Origin: a bacterium
GTDB taxonomy: Bacteria; Planctomycetota; JAFGQW01
DNA length: 64,000 nt
Reading direction: 5' to 3'
Assembly (NCBI GenBank): GCA_030426805.1
Contig: JAUHXU010000001.1
Span: 232,501-296,500 of the forward strand
A model generated the notes under the pieces. That model was given only the letters and a program-made list of their open reading frames with translations, was not told where the DNA came from and did no database searches. Shown here one piece after another: positions 19,287 through 28,020 of this stretch. Numbering within the stretch: the first letter of the stretch is position 1; every line of letters begins with the position of its first letter. Both the position numbers and the translations under genes were made by a program.

Positions 19287-20435
19287 ATGCAGATCCGCCT
19301 GCACTCCGCGCGCCGCACGGCGATCGCGTTCGCCGCGCTCGCCGCGGTGATCGCGACGACCGGGTGCCGCTCGACGCGCTACTCGATCGGTGACGCGCTC
19401 TCGCCGGACTGGCTGAAGAGCTCCGACACGAAGCAGAAGTACGCGCTCTACACGAACAACGCCCAGAACTACTACGACCTCGGCAGCCGTGCGCTCGCGG
19501 CCGGCGACGGTCGCAAGGCGCTGCGCAACTTCGGCCAGGCCGAAGCGCAGTTCAAGAAGGCGCTCGACTACGAGGGCTACAGCTTCAAGGCGCACCTCGG
19601 CGCAGCCTATGCGATGATGAACCAGGCCTCGCGCGTGAAGCTGCTCGAGTCGATCGAGTACCTCGGGATCGCCGACGACCTGCGCTCCGGCGACTGGCGC
19701 GTGAAGCACGGCTACGCGCGCGCCTACCAGATGCTCGCGAAGATCGACGGCGACGAGATCAACAAGCTCCAGGACGCGAAGTCGAACGCCCGTCCCGATC
19801 AGACGCTCCATCTCGACGCCCGGATCGGCGAGTTGCAGAACCGTCGCCGCGGCTACCTCGCGCAGACGCTGACCTACACCGACGAGATGATGGCGGCGGC
19901 GCCCGAGCAGCACCAGGGCTTCCTGCTGCGCGGCACGACGAACGCCGAACTCGGCGACTACCCCACCGCGATCAAGAACCTCGAGAAGTTCCTCGAACTC
20001 GCGGAAGAGTCGCGTAGCGTCTACGAGAAGTGGCGCAAGGACGGTCGACCGAAGGGCGCGACCGGCGACGAGAGCGACCTCGAACGCCTGATCCGCCGCA
20101 ACCTCGAGCGCGACGCCGAAGCGCGGAGCCTGCTCGGAACGGTCCACTACACGCAGGGTGACTACGCCAAGGCCGTCGCGATCCTCTCGTCGATCTACGA
20201 GATCAACCCCAGCGCACCGGGACGCTACCGGCCGGAGATCGCGCAATCGCTCGCGAAGCTCGGTCGCTACCGCGACGCGATCGCGCAGATGGACCTGTTC
20301 ATCCGCGCCCTCGGCCGCAGCGGCCACGACTACGACGAGATCGTGCGCCGCGCGATGGCGATGAAGGAACGCTACCTGCAGCAGATGGCCGCGGTCGAAA
20401 CCGGCGCCACGCCGACCTCCGCGAAGTCGCCGTAG
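19287..20435 (+). CDS. TPR-repeat lipoprotein
   Basis: A 382-residue protein with a lipoprotein signal peptide (TAIAFAALAAVIATTGC, modified Cys at residue 27). The mature part is helical, with TPR-like pairs: YYDLGSRALAAGDGRKALRNFGQAEAQFKKALDY is two helices of one repeat, and further units end in LRGTTNAELGDYPTAIKNLE, LLGTVHYTQGDYAKAVAIL and LAKLGRYRDAIAQMDLF. TPR lipoproteins of this size act as periplasmic scaffolds, for example BamD-like or pilotin-like, but no specific partner can be named. The ATG at 19287 was chosen because it begins the signal peptide. The preceding dyad promoter suggests regulation. Confidence 0.75.
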   Translation: MQIRLHSARRTAIAFAALAAVIATTGCRSTRYSIGDALSPDWLKSSDTKQKYALYTNNAQNYYDLGSRALAAGDGRKALRNFGQAEAQFKKALDYEGYSFKAHLGAAYAMMNQASRVKLLESIEYLGIADDLRSGDWRVKHGYARAYQMLAKIDGDEINKLQDAKSNARPDQTLHLDARIGELQNRRRGYLAQTLTYTDEMMAAAPEQHQGFLLRGTTNAELGDYPTAIKNLEKFLELAEESRSVYEKWRKDGRPKGATGDESDLERLIRRNLERDAEARSLLGTVHYTQGDYAKAVAILSSIYEINPSAPGRYRPEIAQSLAKLGRYRDAIAQMDLFIRALGRSGHDYDEIVRRAMAMKERYLQQMAAVETGATPTSAKSP

Positions 20436-20442
20436 CCGCCGA

Positions 20443-21051
20443 TCAGCGCGTGGCGTCGTGCCACGCTCGCCACACGCGCACGGCGTGAGCGACGTCGGCC
20501 TGCCGGCGGAGCGGGTGCAGCAGCGTGATCCGCCGGAGGGCGACGATCGCCGCTTGTCGATGCACGGAGCCCGCCGCTTCGACGACGTCGACGAGCGCCG
20601 GCACGACGGGCGCGCCGAACGGCACCGCGGCGCGAATCGCCGCGCCCTGCCGGAGCCCGACGGCGTCTCGGATCTCGCCGGCGAGAGCCGCCGTATCGAG
20701 GCCGCCGTGGATCGACTCCATCGCCCCGACGAGCGCCCGCCGTCGATACGACCCGACCGGCGCCGCTTCCGCGAGCCGCTCGAGGAGCGGCAGGGCGTCG
20801 ATCCCCGTCTCGGCGAGGCGGCGTCGCGCGATCGTGCGCCGGATCGTGTCGCCGGTGCAGAGATCCCGGACGAGCGCGAGGACCTGGCGGTCCGCAGCGG
20901 TCGCGCCCCCTTCGTCGAGCACGATCTCCGGTGCAGCCCCCCGGCCGTCGTCGTACGCCGCGTGACGGATCGCAGCGCTCGAACAGCCCACACCGGTCGC
21001 GACGAACAGCGCGGCGGCAACGCGGAGCGTGACTCGGGGAATACGGCTCAA
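20443..21051 (-). CDS. Putative HEAT-like lipoprotein
   Basis: A 202-residue protein if translated from the TTG at 21051. That start yields an ideal lipoprotein signal: basic IPRVTLR, hydrophobic [11 protein letters not shown], then GVGC with Cys near residue 23. The mature part is a string of Arg/Ala-rich helices ([57 protein letters not shown]) typical of HEAT-like repeats. Function unknown. It converges on the TPR lipoprotein (7-base gap) and is divergent from rnpA. An ATG at 21138 would lengthen it but would bury the signal peptide, so TTG is preferred. Confidence 0.55.
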   Translation of the reverse strand: MSRIPRVTLRVAAALFVATGVGCSSAAIRHAAYDDGRGAAPEIVLDEGGATAADRQVLALVRDLCTGDTIRRTIARRRLAETGIDALPLLERLAEAAPVGSYRRRALVGAMESIHGGLDTAALAGEIRDAVGLRQGAAIRAAVPFGAPVVPALVDVVEAAGSVHRQAAIVALRRITLLHPLRRQADVAHAVRVWRAWHDATR

Positions 21052-21161
21052 TCCGGGCCCTTCTCGACAACCGGTCCTGATTCTCCTGAGTGTACCACCC
21101 GTGCGGCGCTGGGCCAGTCGCGCGAGACGGGCTACCATCACCAGGAAGAACGTTCCCTCCG

Positions 21162-21542
21162 ATGCCCACCGCCACCGACCACGCTCATCCGCACCGATAC
21201 CGCGCCACACACCGGCTCAGCGGAGAACGCGCCTACAAGCGCGTCTTTGCAGGCGGAAAACGATTCCACGCCCGCGGGATCATGATCGTCGCCCGCCCGA
21301 ACGACCTCGCGTGGATGCGGCTCGGCCTGAGCGTCGGGAAACGCGTCGGCGGCGCGACGGTGCGCAATGCGGTCAAGAAGGCCACACGCGAAGCGTTCCG
21401 ACGCGCACCGAGTCGTGCGCTCGGCGGACTCGACGTCGTCGTCGTCGCGCGCGACGCGAGCGCGTTCACGCCTCTCGACGCGCTCGACCGGCGAATCGAA
21501 CGGCTGCTGCGCGACGCGCACCGAAAGCTCGTCGGCGGATGA
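21162..21542 (+). CDS. rnpA: Ribonuclease P protein component
   Basis: A 126-residue basic protein that binds RNase P RNA and helps process tRNA 5' ends. It shows the family pattern [28 protein letters not shown] and the RNR-type signature [15 protein letters not shown]. The start at 21162 follows AGGAAG. rpmH (L34), which usually sits immediately upstream, cannot fit in the 110-base gap and is absent here. The stop overlaps the yidD start by 4 bases. Confidence 0.95.
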   Translation: MPTATDHAHPHRYRATHRLSGERAYKRVFAGGKRFHARGIMIVARPNDLAWMRLGLSVGKRVGGATVRNAVKKATREAFRRAPSRALGGLDVVVVARDASAFTPLDALDRRIERLLRDAHRKLVGG

Positions 21543-21796
21543 GCCGCATCCTGATCGGCCTGATCGCGGTCTACCGGATCGTGCTGTCGCCGCTCAAGCC
21601 GCCGTGTTGCCGCTTCCGTCCGACGTGCTCGGAATACGCGGCCGACGCGATCCGGCTACTCGGACCGTGGCGCGGTACGTGGCGCGCGATTCGACGAATC
21701 GCGCGCTGCCACCCGTGGTCGCCCGGCGGCATCGACCCGGTCGTGCCGACGCCGGACGCACCCGACGACTACTCGTCGTCGGGCTGTGTCCGGTAG
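21539..21796 (+). CDS. yidD: Membrane protein insertion efficiency factor YidD
   Basis: An 85-residue amphipathic membrane-associated protein that aids YidC-dependent insertion. The family signature is complete: [27 protein letters not shown], with its three Cys, and [13 protein letters not shown]. The ATG overlaps the rnpA stop (ATGA). yidC, the usual next gene, is not here. Instead, the 3' end of yidD overlaps the 3' end of the opposing foldase gene by 28 bases. Confidence 0.93.
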   Translation: MSRILIGLIAVYRIVLSPLKPPCCRFRPTCSEYAADAIRLLGPWRGTWRAIRRIARCHPWSPGGIDPVVPTPDAPDDYSSSGCVR

Positions 21797-23826
21797 GCCG
21801 GGTGCGTGTCGAGCTTGTAGCGCTTGTCGAGCGACTCGTAGCCGAGGTGCTGCGCCGCCGACATCAGCATCATCCGGCGCTCCTGCTCGACCAGCTCCTC
21901 GTAGGTCGCCGGTGAGATGCGGTCCCAGGACGGCGGCACGATGTCGATGACCTTCATCACCGCGTTGGCGCGGTCGTAGTCGCTGAGGACGCTCGACACC
22001 TCGCCCTTCTCGAACCGACCGAGGCCGGTGTTGTAGCGCAAGAACCCCTTCACCGGGAAGCGCTCGATCTCGCGACGACGCCGCTGGAAGTCGCGGGTGT
22101 TGCTCGGCTCGCGCAGACGATACTCGGCGAGCGGGACCGACTCCGCGGTGGCGGTCGGCTCGAACACGTCGCCCATCTTCTCCGCGTAGGCCTTCTCGAG
22201 ACGCGGCGTCTCGCGACGCTTGCGCAGCTCGTCGAATTTCTCGACGATCGCCTTCATCTCGGGATCCTCGGCGGTCAGCGCCGGCTTCTCGTCCTTCTTG
22301 CGGGCCTCGTTCGCATCCGCGACTTCCTTGGCCTGCTGCTCGCGAAGCGGCGCGTAGACCTCCTTCTCGAGTTCGTCGGCGATCTGCGCCTTCACCGCGG
22401 CTTGCAGCGCCGCGTAGAACGCATCGGCGCTCGCCTGCGCGGCGTCGCGCGCCGCCGCCCGCTTGGCGACCTTCCGGACGCCCGACTCGATCTCCGACAG
22501 CGGCTTGAGTTCGCGGGCCTTGTCCTCGAGCAGGCGCGTGAAGAAGCCGAAGCCGTAGTCGCGTGCGAGTGCCGCGCGCGGCGCGAGTTGCCCCTGCGAC
22601 AAGCCGATCGCCTGGCCACCGAGGAGGAACTCGGCCTTCGTCGCGAACGGCTCGCGCGCCTCGAGGTCCTTCGCGGTCTTGTTCTCGATCAACTCGTGCG
22701 TGAGCCCGTACGTGTCCGCGATCGCCTTGAGGTCGAGCGGCGCGGGCGGCAGCGTCTCGCCGGCCTTCGGTTGTTCTTGCGCCGCCTTCGCCTCGTCGAG
22801 CTTCACGGTCGCCGCGGCGACGACCTTCTCGAGGAAGCGTTGGAAGAGCGCGCGACGGCGCACGTCGTCCTTGACGTCCTCGAACGGCTTGTAGGTCGGC
22901 GTGTCGGCGGGCGGAGCCGCATCCGGGTTGTCCTTCGGCGGATCCTTCGGATCCTTCTCCTCCTTGGGCTCCTCCTTGGGCGCCGGCAGCTTGTAGAGCT
23001 CGTCCTTGAGCCGCTCGTAGAGGTTGCGCAGCAGATCGTCGGTCGGCTCCTCGTCCTTGAGGAACTCGGCGTGCTTGGCGGGGTCGAACTGGTCGATCGA
23101 GCCATGGACCACCTCGAGGCGCACGAAGCGCCGCGGGTTCATCAGGTCCTCGTCGGCTCGCAGGAGCACCTTGTTGCTCTCATCGTCGTAGAAGGTCTTG
23201 AGCTTCGGCTCGAGCGGGAAGTCGACGTCTTTGAGCTTCGCCTCGGCATCGTCGACGCTGAAGCGCGCGACCTTGACGACGAACGTCCGGTTCGTCTCCT
23301 CGAACGCTTCCTTGACCTTCTCGAGGTCGACGTCCTGCGCGAGCACGTGCATCGAGCGGAAGCGGCGAACCGTCTCGACCTCGCGAATGGCCCGCTCGAA
23401 ATCGCGCGGCAGGATCTTCATCGCGCGGAGGTAGCGCTTGTAGTCCTCGACGGTCCCCTGGCGCTTCTGCGACCGCCCGAGCGCGTCGATCAGCCCCTGG
23501 ACCTGCTCCGCGACGGCGGCATCGGAGACGCGGATGCCCGCGCGGTCCGCCTCGGCGAGGTGCGCGAGTTGGAGCCACACCTCGTCGGCGCCGAGCGACC
23601 CGCGACGGCCGCCGCTGCCGATCTTGAGACGCCGCTCGGCCTCGAGGAAATCGTCGCGCGTGACCGACACCTTCTCGCCGCCGACGACGAACGATCCGAC
23701 GACCTGGGAGCCGCCGCCCCCGGGACCGCGAAACGCCTGGTCGATCGAGACACCGATGAACGGCAGCAACAAGACGACGACGACGATCAGAATGAACTTC
23801 TTGTGCTTCTGCGTGAACTGATACAT
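21769..23826 (-). CDS. PpiD/SurA-like periplasmic folding factor
   Basis: A 685-residue inner-membrane-anchored protein: short cytoplasmic N terminus, one helix ([18 protein letters not shown], about 12-29), then a large periplasmic part. The N-terminal region is a SurA_N/PpiD-like helical domain ([27 protein letters not shown]). It is followed by long charged helical stretches and a Pro/Glu/Lys linker (about 285-325). A canonical parvulin catalytic core is not obvious, so it may be a chaperone without isomerase activity. ATG 23826, 6 bases after GGAG, is preferred to the TTG one codon earlier. It lies downstream of scpB but has its own promoter. Confidence 0.7.
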   Translation of the reverse strand: MYQFTQKHKKFILIVVVVLLLPFIGVSIDQAFRGPGGGGSQVVGSFVVGGEKVSVTRDDFLEAERRLKIGSGGRRGSLGADEVWLQLAHLAEADRAGIRVSDAAVAEQVQGLIDALGRSQKRQGTVEDYKRYLRAMKILPRDFERAIREVETVRRFRSMHVLAQDVDLEKVKEAFEETNRTFVVKVARFSVDDAEAKLKDVDFPLEPKLKTFYDDESNKVLLRADEDLMNPRRFVRLEVVHGSIDQFDPAKHAEFLKDEEPTDDLLRNLYERLKDELYKLPAPKEEPKEEKDPKDPPKDNPDAAPPADTPTYKPFEDVKDDVRRRALFQRFLEKVVAAATVKLDEAKAAQEQPKAGETLPPAPLDLKAIADTYGLTHELIENKTAKDLEAREPFATKAEFLLGGQAIGLSQGQLAPRAALARDYGFGFFTRLLEDKARELKPLSEIESGVRKVAKRAAARDAAQASADAFYAALQAAVKAQIADELEKEVYAPLREQQAKEVADANEARKKDEKPALTAEDPEMKAIVEKFDELRKRRETPRLEKAYAEKMGDVFEPTATAESVPLAEYRLREPSNTRDFQRRRREIERFPVKGFLRYNTGLGRFEKGEVSSVLSDYDRANAVMKVIDIVPPSWDRISPATYEELVEQERRMMLMSAAQHLGYESLDKRYKLDTHPAYRTQPDDE

Positions 23827-23894
23827 CAATCACTCCGGCGGGGGACGCCTCCGGGGCTCCGGACGGGCGCAGCGAGACCGCAATCGGTCTCCTC

Positions 23895-23900
23895 AGTATA
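23895..23900 (-). promoter_or_regulatory. -10 box upstream of the PpiD-like gene
   Basis: TATACT reads on the minus strand about 70 bases before the ATG at 23826, giving a transcription start near 23888. A matching -35 box at standard spacing is poor, so this is a partial promoter call. It falls in the 110-base gap after scpB, where the long upstream operon probably ends. Confidence 0.4.
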
Positions 23901-23936
23901 GACCCACGCCCCGATCAGGGCAGGCAAATCCGACGC

Positions 23937-24923
23937 TCAGGGGCGGTCTGGCACGGCCGACTCGCCGTCGACTTCCGCGGTTGCTTCCGGGGCCGCCTCC
24001 GCGGCAGGCTCGTCGCCCTCCCCTCGGGCATCGCCGGCCCCGTCAGCCTCGCCGTCAGCCTCGCCGTCAGCCTCGCCGTCAGCCTCGCCGTCAGCCTCGC
24101 CGGCACCCTCGCCGTCGCGCGTGAAGGCCGGCACGTCCGGAAGCGCCTCGGCGAGGAGCGCGTCCTCCTCGTCGATCGGTCCGTCGTCCATGTCCAGTTG
24201 CGTGACCTCGGACTCGGGGGGCGGCATTTCCGACTGTTCCATCTTCTGCAAGACCTCCTCGGTCTTCGGCAACTCGTCGGTGCCGCCGAGCCCGAACTGG
24301 TCGAGGAACTGCTTGGTCGTTCCGTAGAGCAGCGGCCGGCCGATCACGTCGGCACGACCGGCGACGCGGATCATGTGCGTGCGCAGGAGCTTCTGGATCG
24401 TGCCGTCGGACTTCACGCCTCGGATCGCATCGACCTCGGCTTTGATCACCGGCTGCTTGTAGGCGATGATCGCGAGCGTCTCGAGCGCCGCCGGGCTGAG
24501 CTTCTCGGCGTGGGAGACCTTCTGCATCGCTCGGATGTAGTCGACGTATTCCGGGCGCGTCAGGAGCCGGAAGCCCCCCGCGATCTCGACGAGCTCGAAC
24601 GCGTGATCGCCCTCGTTGATCGACTCGCGCAAGCGCCCGATCGCGGCGCGGATGTCCGACGTCTGATACACCTTCAGGATCGCGGCGATCCGGACCGTGC
24701 TGAGCGGCTCGCTGGAGGCGAACAGGAGCGCCTCGACGATGCGCTCGAGCGGCGGCGCGTCCGGGGCCGGCGCCGCAGCCGCAGCCGCATCTGCATTGGC
24801 ATTGGCATTGGCATTGGCGTCAGCATTGGCATCGGCAGCTGCCGCGTCGGTGTCCGCGGTGCCGGCTGGCGTCGCCTCGCTGTCTTCGGCGACCGGCGTC
24901 ACGTCGTCGTCTGGGTTGCTCAC
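23937..24923 (-). CDS. scpB: Segregation and condensation protein B
   Basis: ScpB binds ScpA and SMC to form the bacterial condensin. The conserved core (about residues 58-225) has two winged helices: LERIVEALLFASSEPLS, the signature AEKLSPAALETLAIIAYKQP, then GRPLLYGTTKQFLDQFGL. The protein is long (328) because of two low-complexity arms: an Ala/Asp/Asn N-terminal arm encoded by 6-bp repeats and an acidic Gly-Glu-Ala-Asp C-terminal arm encoded by 12-bp repeats. A GTG start at 24923 follows GAGGGAG. scpA is not adjacent. It is the last gene of the tightly packed pseudopilus run, 10 bases after the preceding stop. Confidence 0.93.
   Translation of the reverse strand: MSNPDDDVTPVAEDSEATPAGTADTDAAAADANADANANANANADAAAAAAPAPDAPPLERIVEALLFASSEPLSTVRIAAILKVYQTSDIRAAIGRLRESINEGDHAFELVEIAGGFRLLTRPEYVDYIRAMQKVSHAEKLSPAALETLAIIAYKQPVIKAEVDAIRGVKSDGTIQKLLRTHMIRVAGRADVIGRPLLYGTTKQFLDQFGLGGTDELPKTEEVLQKMEQSEMPPPESEVTQLDMDDGPIDEEDALLAEALPDVPAFTRDGEGAGEADGEADGEADGEADGEADGAGDARGEGDEPAAEAAPEATAEVDGESAVPDRP
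24042..24113. repeat. 12-bp tandem repeats in the scpB 3' part
   Basis: Five near-perfect copies of GTCAGCCTCGCC from 24042 to 24101 and one degenerate copy to 24113. They encode Gly-Glu-Ala-Asp units in the acidic tail of ScpB. Such in-frame repeats can change copy number by replication slippage. Confidence 0.9.
24793..24834. repeat. 6-bp tandem repeats in the scpB 5' part
   Basis: Seven hexamers, mostly GCATTG, coding for an Ala-Asn/Ala-Asp dipeptide run in the N-terminal arm of ScpB. The rare GCA/ATT-rich bases stand out against the GC-rich surroundings. Confidence 0.85.
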
Positions 24924-24933
24924 GGCGACTCCC

Positions 24934-25998
24934 TCAAGGCGCGCGCGAACCGCCCGCGCCGATCTCGGTGTCCGCGGTCGTGCGCGCCCCCGGTCGCGGT
25001 TCGTAGAACCGATCGATCCGGTACCGGCGCTGCATCTTCGCGATCCATCCCGCCCACTCCGGGCTCGTCTGCAGCGGGCGCGATTCCAACTCGCGCTCGA
25101 TCTCGTCCCGGACGTCCGAATAGGATACGTCGCGAGCCGGGCGGAAGCGAAGACATTTCAGAACGGCCCACGAGACGTCCGGCTGACCGTTCTTCAACCG
25201 CTCGACACGGATCGGCGCCGACACCGAGCCGGGCACGAGCTTGAACAGCTCGGCTTCGAGATCGGGCTCGATCCCCCACCGCGCGACCGGCGGCAGGAGC
25301 CCGCCGTCCCGGTGGGTCGCGTGGATCGACGCCTGCCGCGCGATCGTCGCGAAGTCCGCCCCTTGCGCGAGCTGTTCGATGACACGCTCGGCGTGTTCGC
25401 GCGACTCGACGACGATGATCCGCGCCTCGGCGCGGTCCTCGAGCACCTGCGCGTAGCGGACGACGCGCGCGCGGAGCATCCGGGAGCGTACGAGGACCGG
25501 CGCGAGCCGCTCGTAGCTCGCCGCCGACACGCCGAACTCGGCGCGCGTGTAGTCGTCGAGCGACAGCCCCGCGGCCGACGCCGCTTTCACCCGCATCGCG
25601 CGATCCGACGCGACCCGCGCCGCGACCGCCTCCTCGGACACGAAGACCCCGGTCCGTTCGACCTCCTTGCGCAGGATCCGCGCCAGGACGAGATCCTCGA
25701 TCAGGCGTCGCGCAGCCGCCGGCTGGTCGACGAACAGGAAATCGGCGACCTCGCGCTTCGTGATCGGAACGCCGTCGATCGTCGCGAGCGTGTCGGGCGC
25801 GAGCGGGTCGATCTCGTCGAGCCCGAACGGCCCCATCGCCGGCGGGGCCGTCGCGGCGAGTCGCGGCGCGAACGGCGCCCCCGGCGTGGGCGCGAAGACC
25901 GGCGCCGCGGGAAGCGGCGCAGGTGCGCTCTCGGTGCCGGCGCAGCCCGCGCACAGCGCGAGCACGACGACACCGAGCCCCGAACCGCCCGCCCGCAT
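24934..25998 (-). CDS. Parvulin-like peptidyl-prolyl isomerase lipoprotein
   Basis: A 354-residue lipoprotein: signal GLGVVVLALCAGC, modified Cys at residue 19, then a Pro/Ala-rich linker (to about 65). A SurA_N-like helical region follows (PITKREVADFLFVDQPAAAR through VLVRSRMLRARVV). A parvulin-type domain spans about 220-320, with EARIIVVESREHAERVIEQL, FATIARQASIHATHRDGGLL and LEAELFKLVPGSVSAPIRV matching the order of rotamase elements. It probably assists folding of exported proteins, perhaps pseudopilins or secretins of the same operon. ATG 25998 begins the lipoprotein signal; the earlier ATG at 26082 adds an implausible Ala-rich extension. Confidence 0.8.
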   Translation of the reverse strand: MRAGGSGLGVVVLALCAGCAGTESAPAPLPAAPVFAPTPGAPFAPRLAATAPPAMGPFGLDEIDPLAPDTLATIDGVPITKREVADFLFVDQPAAARRLIEDLVLARILRKEVERTGVFVSEEAVAARVASDRAMRVKAASAAGLSLDDYTRAEFGVSAASYERLAPVLVRSRMLRARVVRYAQVLEDRAEARIIVVESREHAERVIEQLAQGADFATIARQASIHATHRDGGLLPPVARWGIEPDLEAELFKLVPGSVSAPIRVERLKNGQPDVSWAVLKCLRFRPARDVSYSDVRDEIERELESRPLQTSPEWAGWIAKMQRRYRIDRFYEPRPGARTTADTEIGAGGSRAP

Positions 25999-26002
25999 CG
26001 CG

Positions 26003-27580
26003 CTACCGCCCGCGGCCCCCACGGGAGCCGCCACGGCGACCGCCGCCGCGACGATCGTCGTCACCGCCGCCGCGCTCTTCACGCTGCTTGCGACGCTCGA
26101 GGAGCCGCTGACGAAGGCGCTCCGCCGGCGACAGGCCCTGCCGGCCGGTCTCCTCGGTCGCGACGTTGCCCTTGCCGTCGCCGGGACCGACGCGGTAGAC
26201 GATGACGCGATCGGTGCCGATGCCGCGGCACCGCGGGCAACGCGACTCGACGATGCCGCCGGCCCCGGTCGAGCGCACGGTACCGCGCCCCCCGCAGGTG
26301 CCGCAGCTCCGACGCTCGACCTTCATCACGTGCGTCTCGCGACCGGCCTCGACGAACGACGCGTGAATGAACGCCTCGCGCTGCTTGGCGATCGACGACG
26401 CCCACAGCTCGTCGGCCTTCGGGAGCTGTTCCTTCTTCTGGTCCGCCTGCCGGTTGTTGCGTCCGCGGCGACCGCGGTTGTCGTTGTTGTTGTTCTGCCG
26501 CTTGCGGAACGTCGGCGGGCGCTCGCCCTTCGCGAACCACGTGAATGCTCCGTAGCTCACCTTGAGGACCGAGTAGGACTTCACCTTGCCGATGAAGTCG
26601 CGCGCCTCTTTCTCCTCGATGTCCAGCCGCTTCATGATGCGCGCCTGCAGGTCGCGCGAGAAGTCGCGGCTCGCGTAGCGCCGGGCGTCCTGCAACGTCA
26701 TGTTGCGATCCTTGCTCGCCTTGTTCGCGAGCGACCGGATCATCGGCGGCATCATCGAGCCGATGCTGCGAATCAGGAACTTCTCCCGCGCCTCTTCGAG
26801 CTCCGCCTTCTTCTCCTTGAGCTTCGCCTGCCAGACCTCGTCCAGCTCCGGCGCATCCACCATCTGGTCGATCGTGTCGATCGCGTCCTTGTACTTGCGC
26901 GAGTATCCCAGGCGCGTGATCTTGTTGAACAACTTGGCGATCGCCTCGTTCTTCAACAGCGACTCGCACTCGTTGATCCGGGCGCGGACGAAGTCCGGCT
27001 TGAACGACCCCTCGAGCTCCTGGACCTTCACGAAGTGCTCGATCGCCTTCTCGTAGAGTTCGATCTGGTAGCAGAACTTCGCGATCCCGAAGTGATCGGA
27101 CGCGGTCTCGGGCTCGCCCTTGGCGAGCTGGTCCTCGTAGAGCTTCTCGCCCGGGTAGACCTCGGCGGCGTTGACCGTCGTCTCCTCTTCGCGAACGATC
27201 CGCTTGAGCGGGATCGGGAGCTTCCGCTGATCGGTCTGGATCAACAGCTGGTCCTTCGTCCGTTCGAGGACGACGCCTTCGATCACCGTGCGATCGGTCA
27301 GCTCGATTCGGGTCCCCGGGATCTCGAGGAAGTCGAGCTCGCCGAGGTCGAGACCGCGGTCCTTGCGGATGCGGTCGGCATCGCGGTCGTTGATGAAGCG
27401 CCACGGCAGGAACACGACCCCGCCGGTGTCGAAGCGCTGCAGCCGGAGGCCCTTCTCGTCGCCCTCGAGCACCTTGCCGGTCAGCACGGTGCCGTCCTTC
27501 AACGTGATCACCTCCGCGACCGCACTGCTCGCCAGCGCGAGCACGAGCACGATCGAGAGAGTCGTTACGAGCGCTCTCAT
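26003..27580 (-). CDS. Exported SHD1-like protein with CxxCxGxG zinc ribbon and RG-rich tail
   Basis: A 525-residue protein with a cleavable signal peptide (LVTTLSIVLVLALASSAVA). The N-terminal 130 residues hold two small beta modules, each opening with a 'set-Gly-x-Val' pattern (LKDGTVLTGKVLEGDEKGLR and LTDRTVIEGVVLERTKDQLL), like the SHD1/Sm-like folds common in planctomycetes. A TPR-like helical middle follows (about 140-330). Residues about 430-470 carry SCGTCGGRGTV and SRCPRCRGIGT, a DnaJ-type zinc ribbon with two CxxCxGxG units. The last 45 residues are Arg/Gly-rich. It overlaps the pilV-like gene by 4 bases. Specific function unknown; a chaperone or assembly role is possible. Confidence 0.65.
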   Translation of the reverse strand: MRALVTTLSIVLVLALASSAVAEVITLKDGTVLTGKVLEGDEKGLRLQRFDTGGVVFLPWRFINDRDADRIRKDRGLDLGELDFLEIPGTRIELTDRTVIEGVVLERTKDQLLIQTDQRKLPIPLKRIVREEETTVNAAEVYPGEKLYEDQLAKGEPETASDHFGIAKFCYQIELYEKAIEHFVKVQELEGSFKPDFVRARINECESLLKNEAIAKLFNKITRLGYSRKYKDAIDTIDQMVDAPELDEVWQAKLKEKKAELEEAREKFLIRSIGSMMPPMIRSLANKASKDRNMTLQDARRYASRDFSRDLQARIMKRLDIEEKEARDFIGKVKSYSVLKVSYGAFTWFAKGERPPTFRKRQNNNNDNRGRRGRNNRQADQKKEQLPKADELWASSIAKQREAFIHASFVEAGRETHVMKVERRSCGTCGGRGTVRSTGAGGIVESRCPRCRGIGTDRVIVYRVGPGDGKGNVATEETGRQGLSPAERLRQRLLERRKQREERGGGDDDRRGGGRRGGSRGGRGR

Positions 27581-28020
27581 GGTTTCCGCTCCTCTTTGAA
27601 TCGGGTCCGGATCAGCTCGGAGAACGGCTTCTCGGCCGGCAGCACATGGAAGCTCTTCGCTTCGTTGAACCGCCCGCCGGCCCGCCAGCTGATGATCAGC
27701 TCGGCGACCTCGCCGGAAGCGTTCTCGACCCCACTGTTTACCTTCAACTCGTAGAAGAATCCTTCGAAGCCCGGCACCGGTGTGCGCGGCACGTCCTCGT
27801 AGCGGAGGTCGCCGTCGTCGGTCGTCACGAGCGCCCGGCTCTCGGCGTCGGGCAGGACGTCGGCCCGGATCATCGCGACGCGCGCCGTGTCGATGTTCGA
27901 GCGGTGCGTCTTCAGCGCCACCGAGAACAAGCCCATGATGCCCATCATCCCCATCACGAGGACCATCGCGGCGATCATGACCTCGACCAGCGTGAACCCA
28001 CGTTGCCTCTCGCGCGTCAT
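27577..28020 (-). CDS. PilV/GspI-like minor pseudopilin
   Basis: A 147-residue prepilin-like protein. The N terminus is RERQRGFTLVEVMIAAMVLV: the prepilin peptidase site Gly-Phe is followed by Glu at +5 and a hydrophobic helix. The short globular part is beta-rich (FFYELKVNSGVENASGEVAE). Size and position between the J-like and downstream genes fit the I/V minor pseudopilin. It overlaps both neighbours by 4 bases, showing tight translational coupling. Confidence 0.88.
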   Translation of the reverse strand: MTRERQRGFTLVEVMIAAMVLVMGMMGIMGLFSVALKTHRSNIDTARVAMIRADVLPDAESRALVTTDDGDLRYEDVPRTPVPGFEGFFYELKVNSGVENASGEVAELIISWRAGGRFNEAKSFHVLPAEKPFSELIRTRFKEERKP

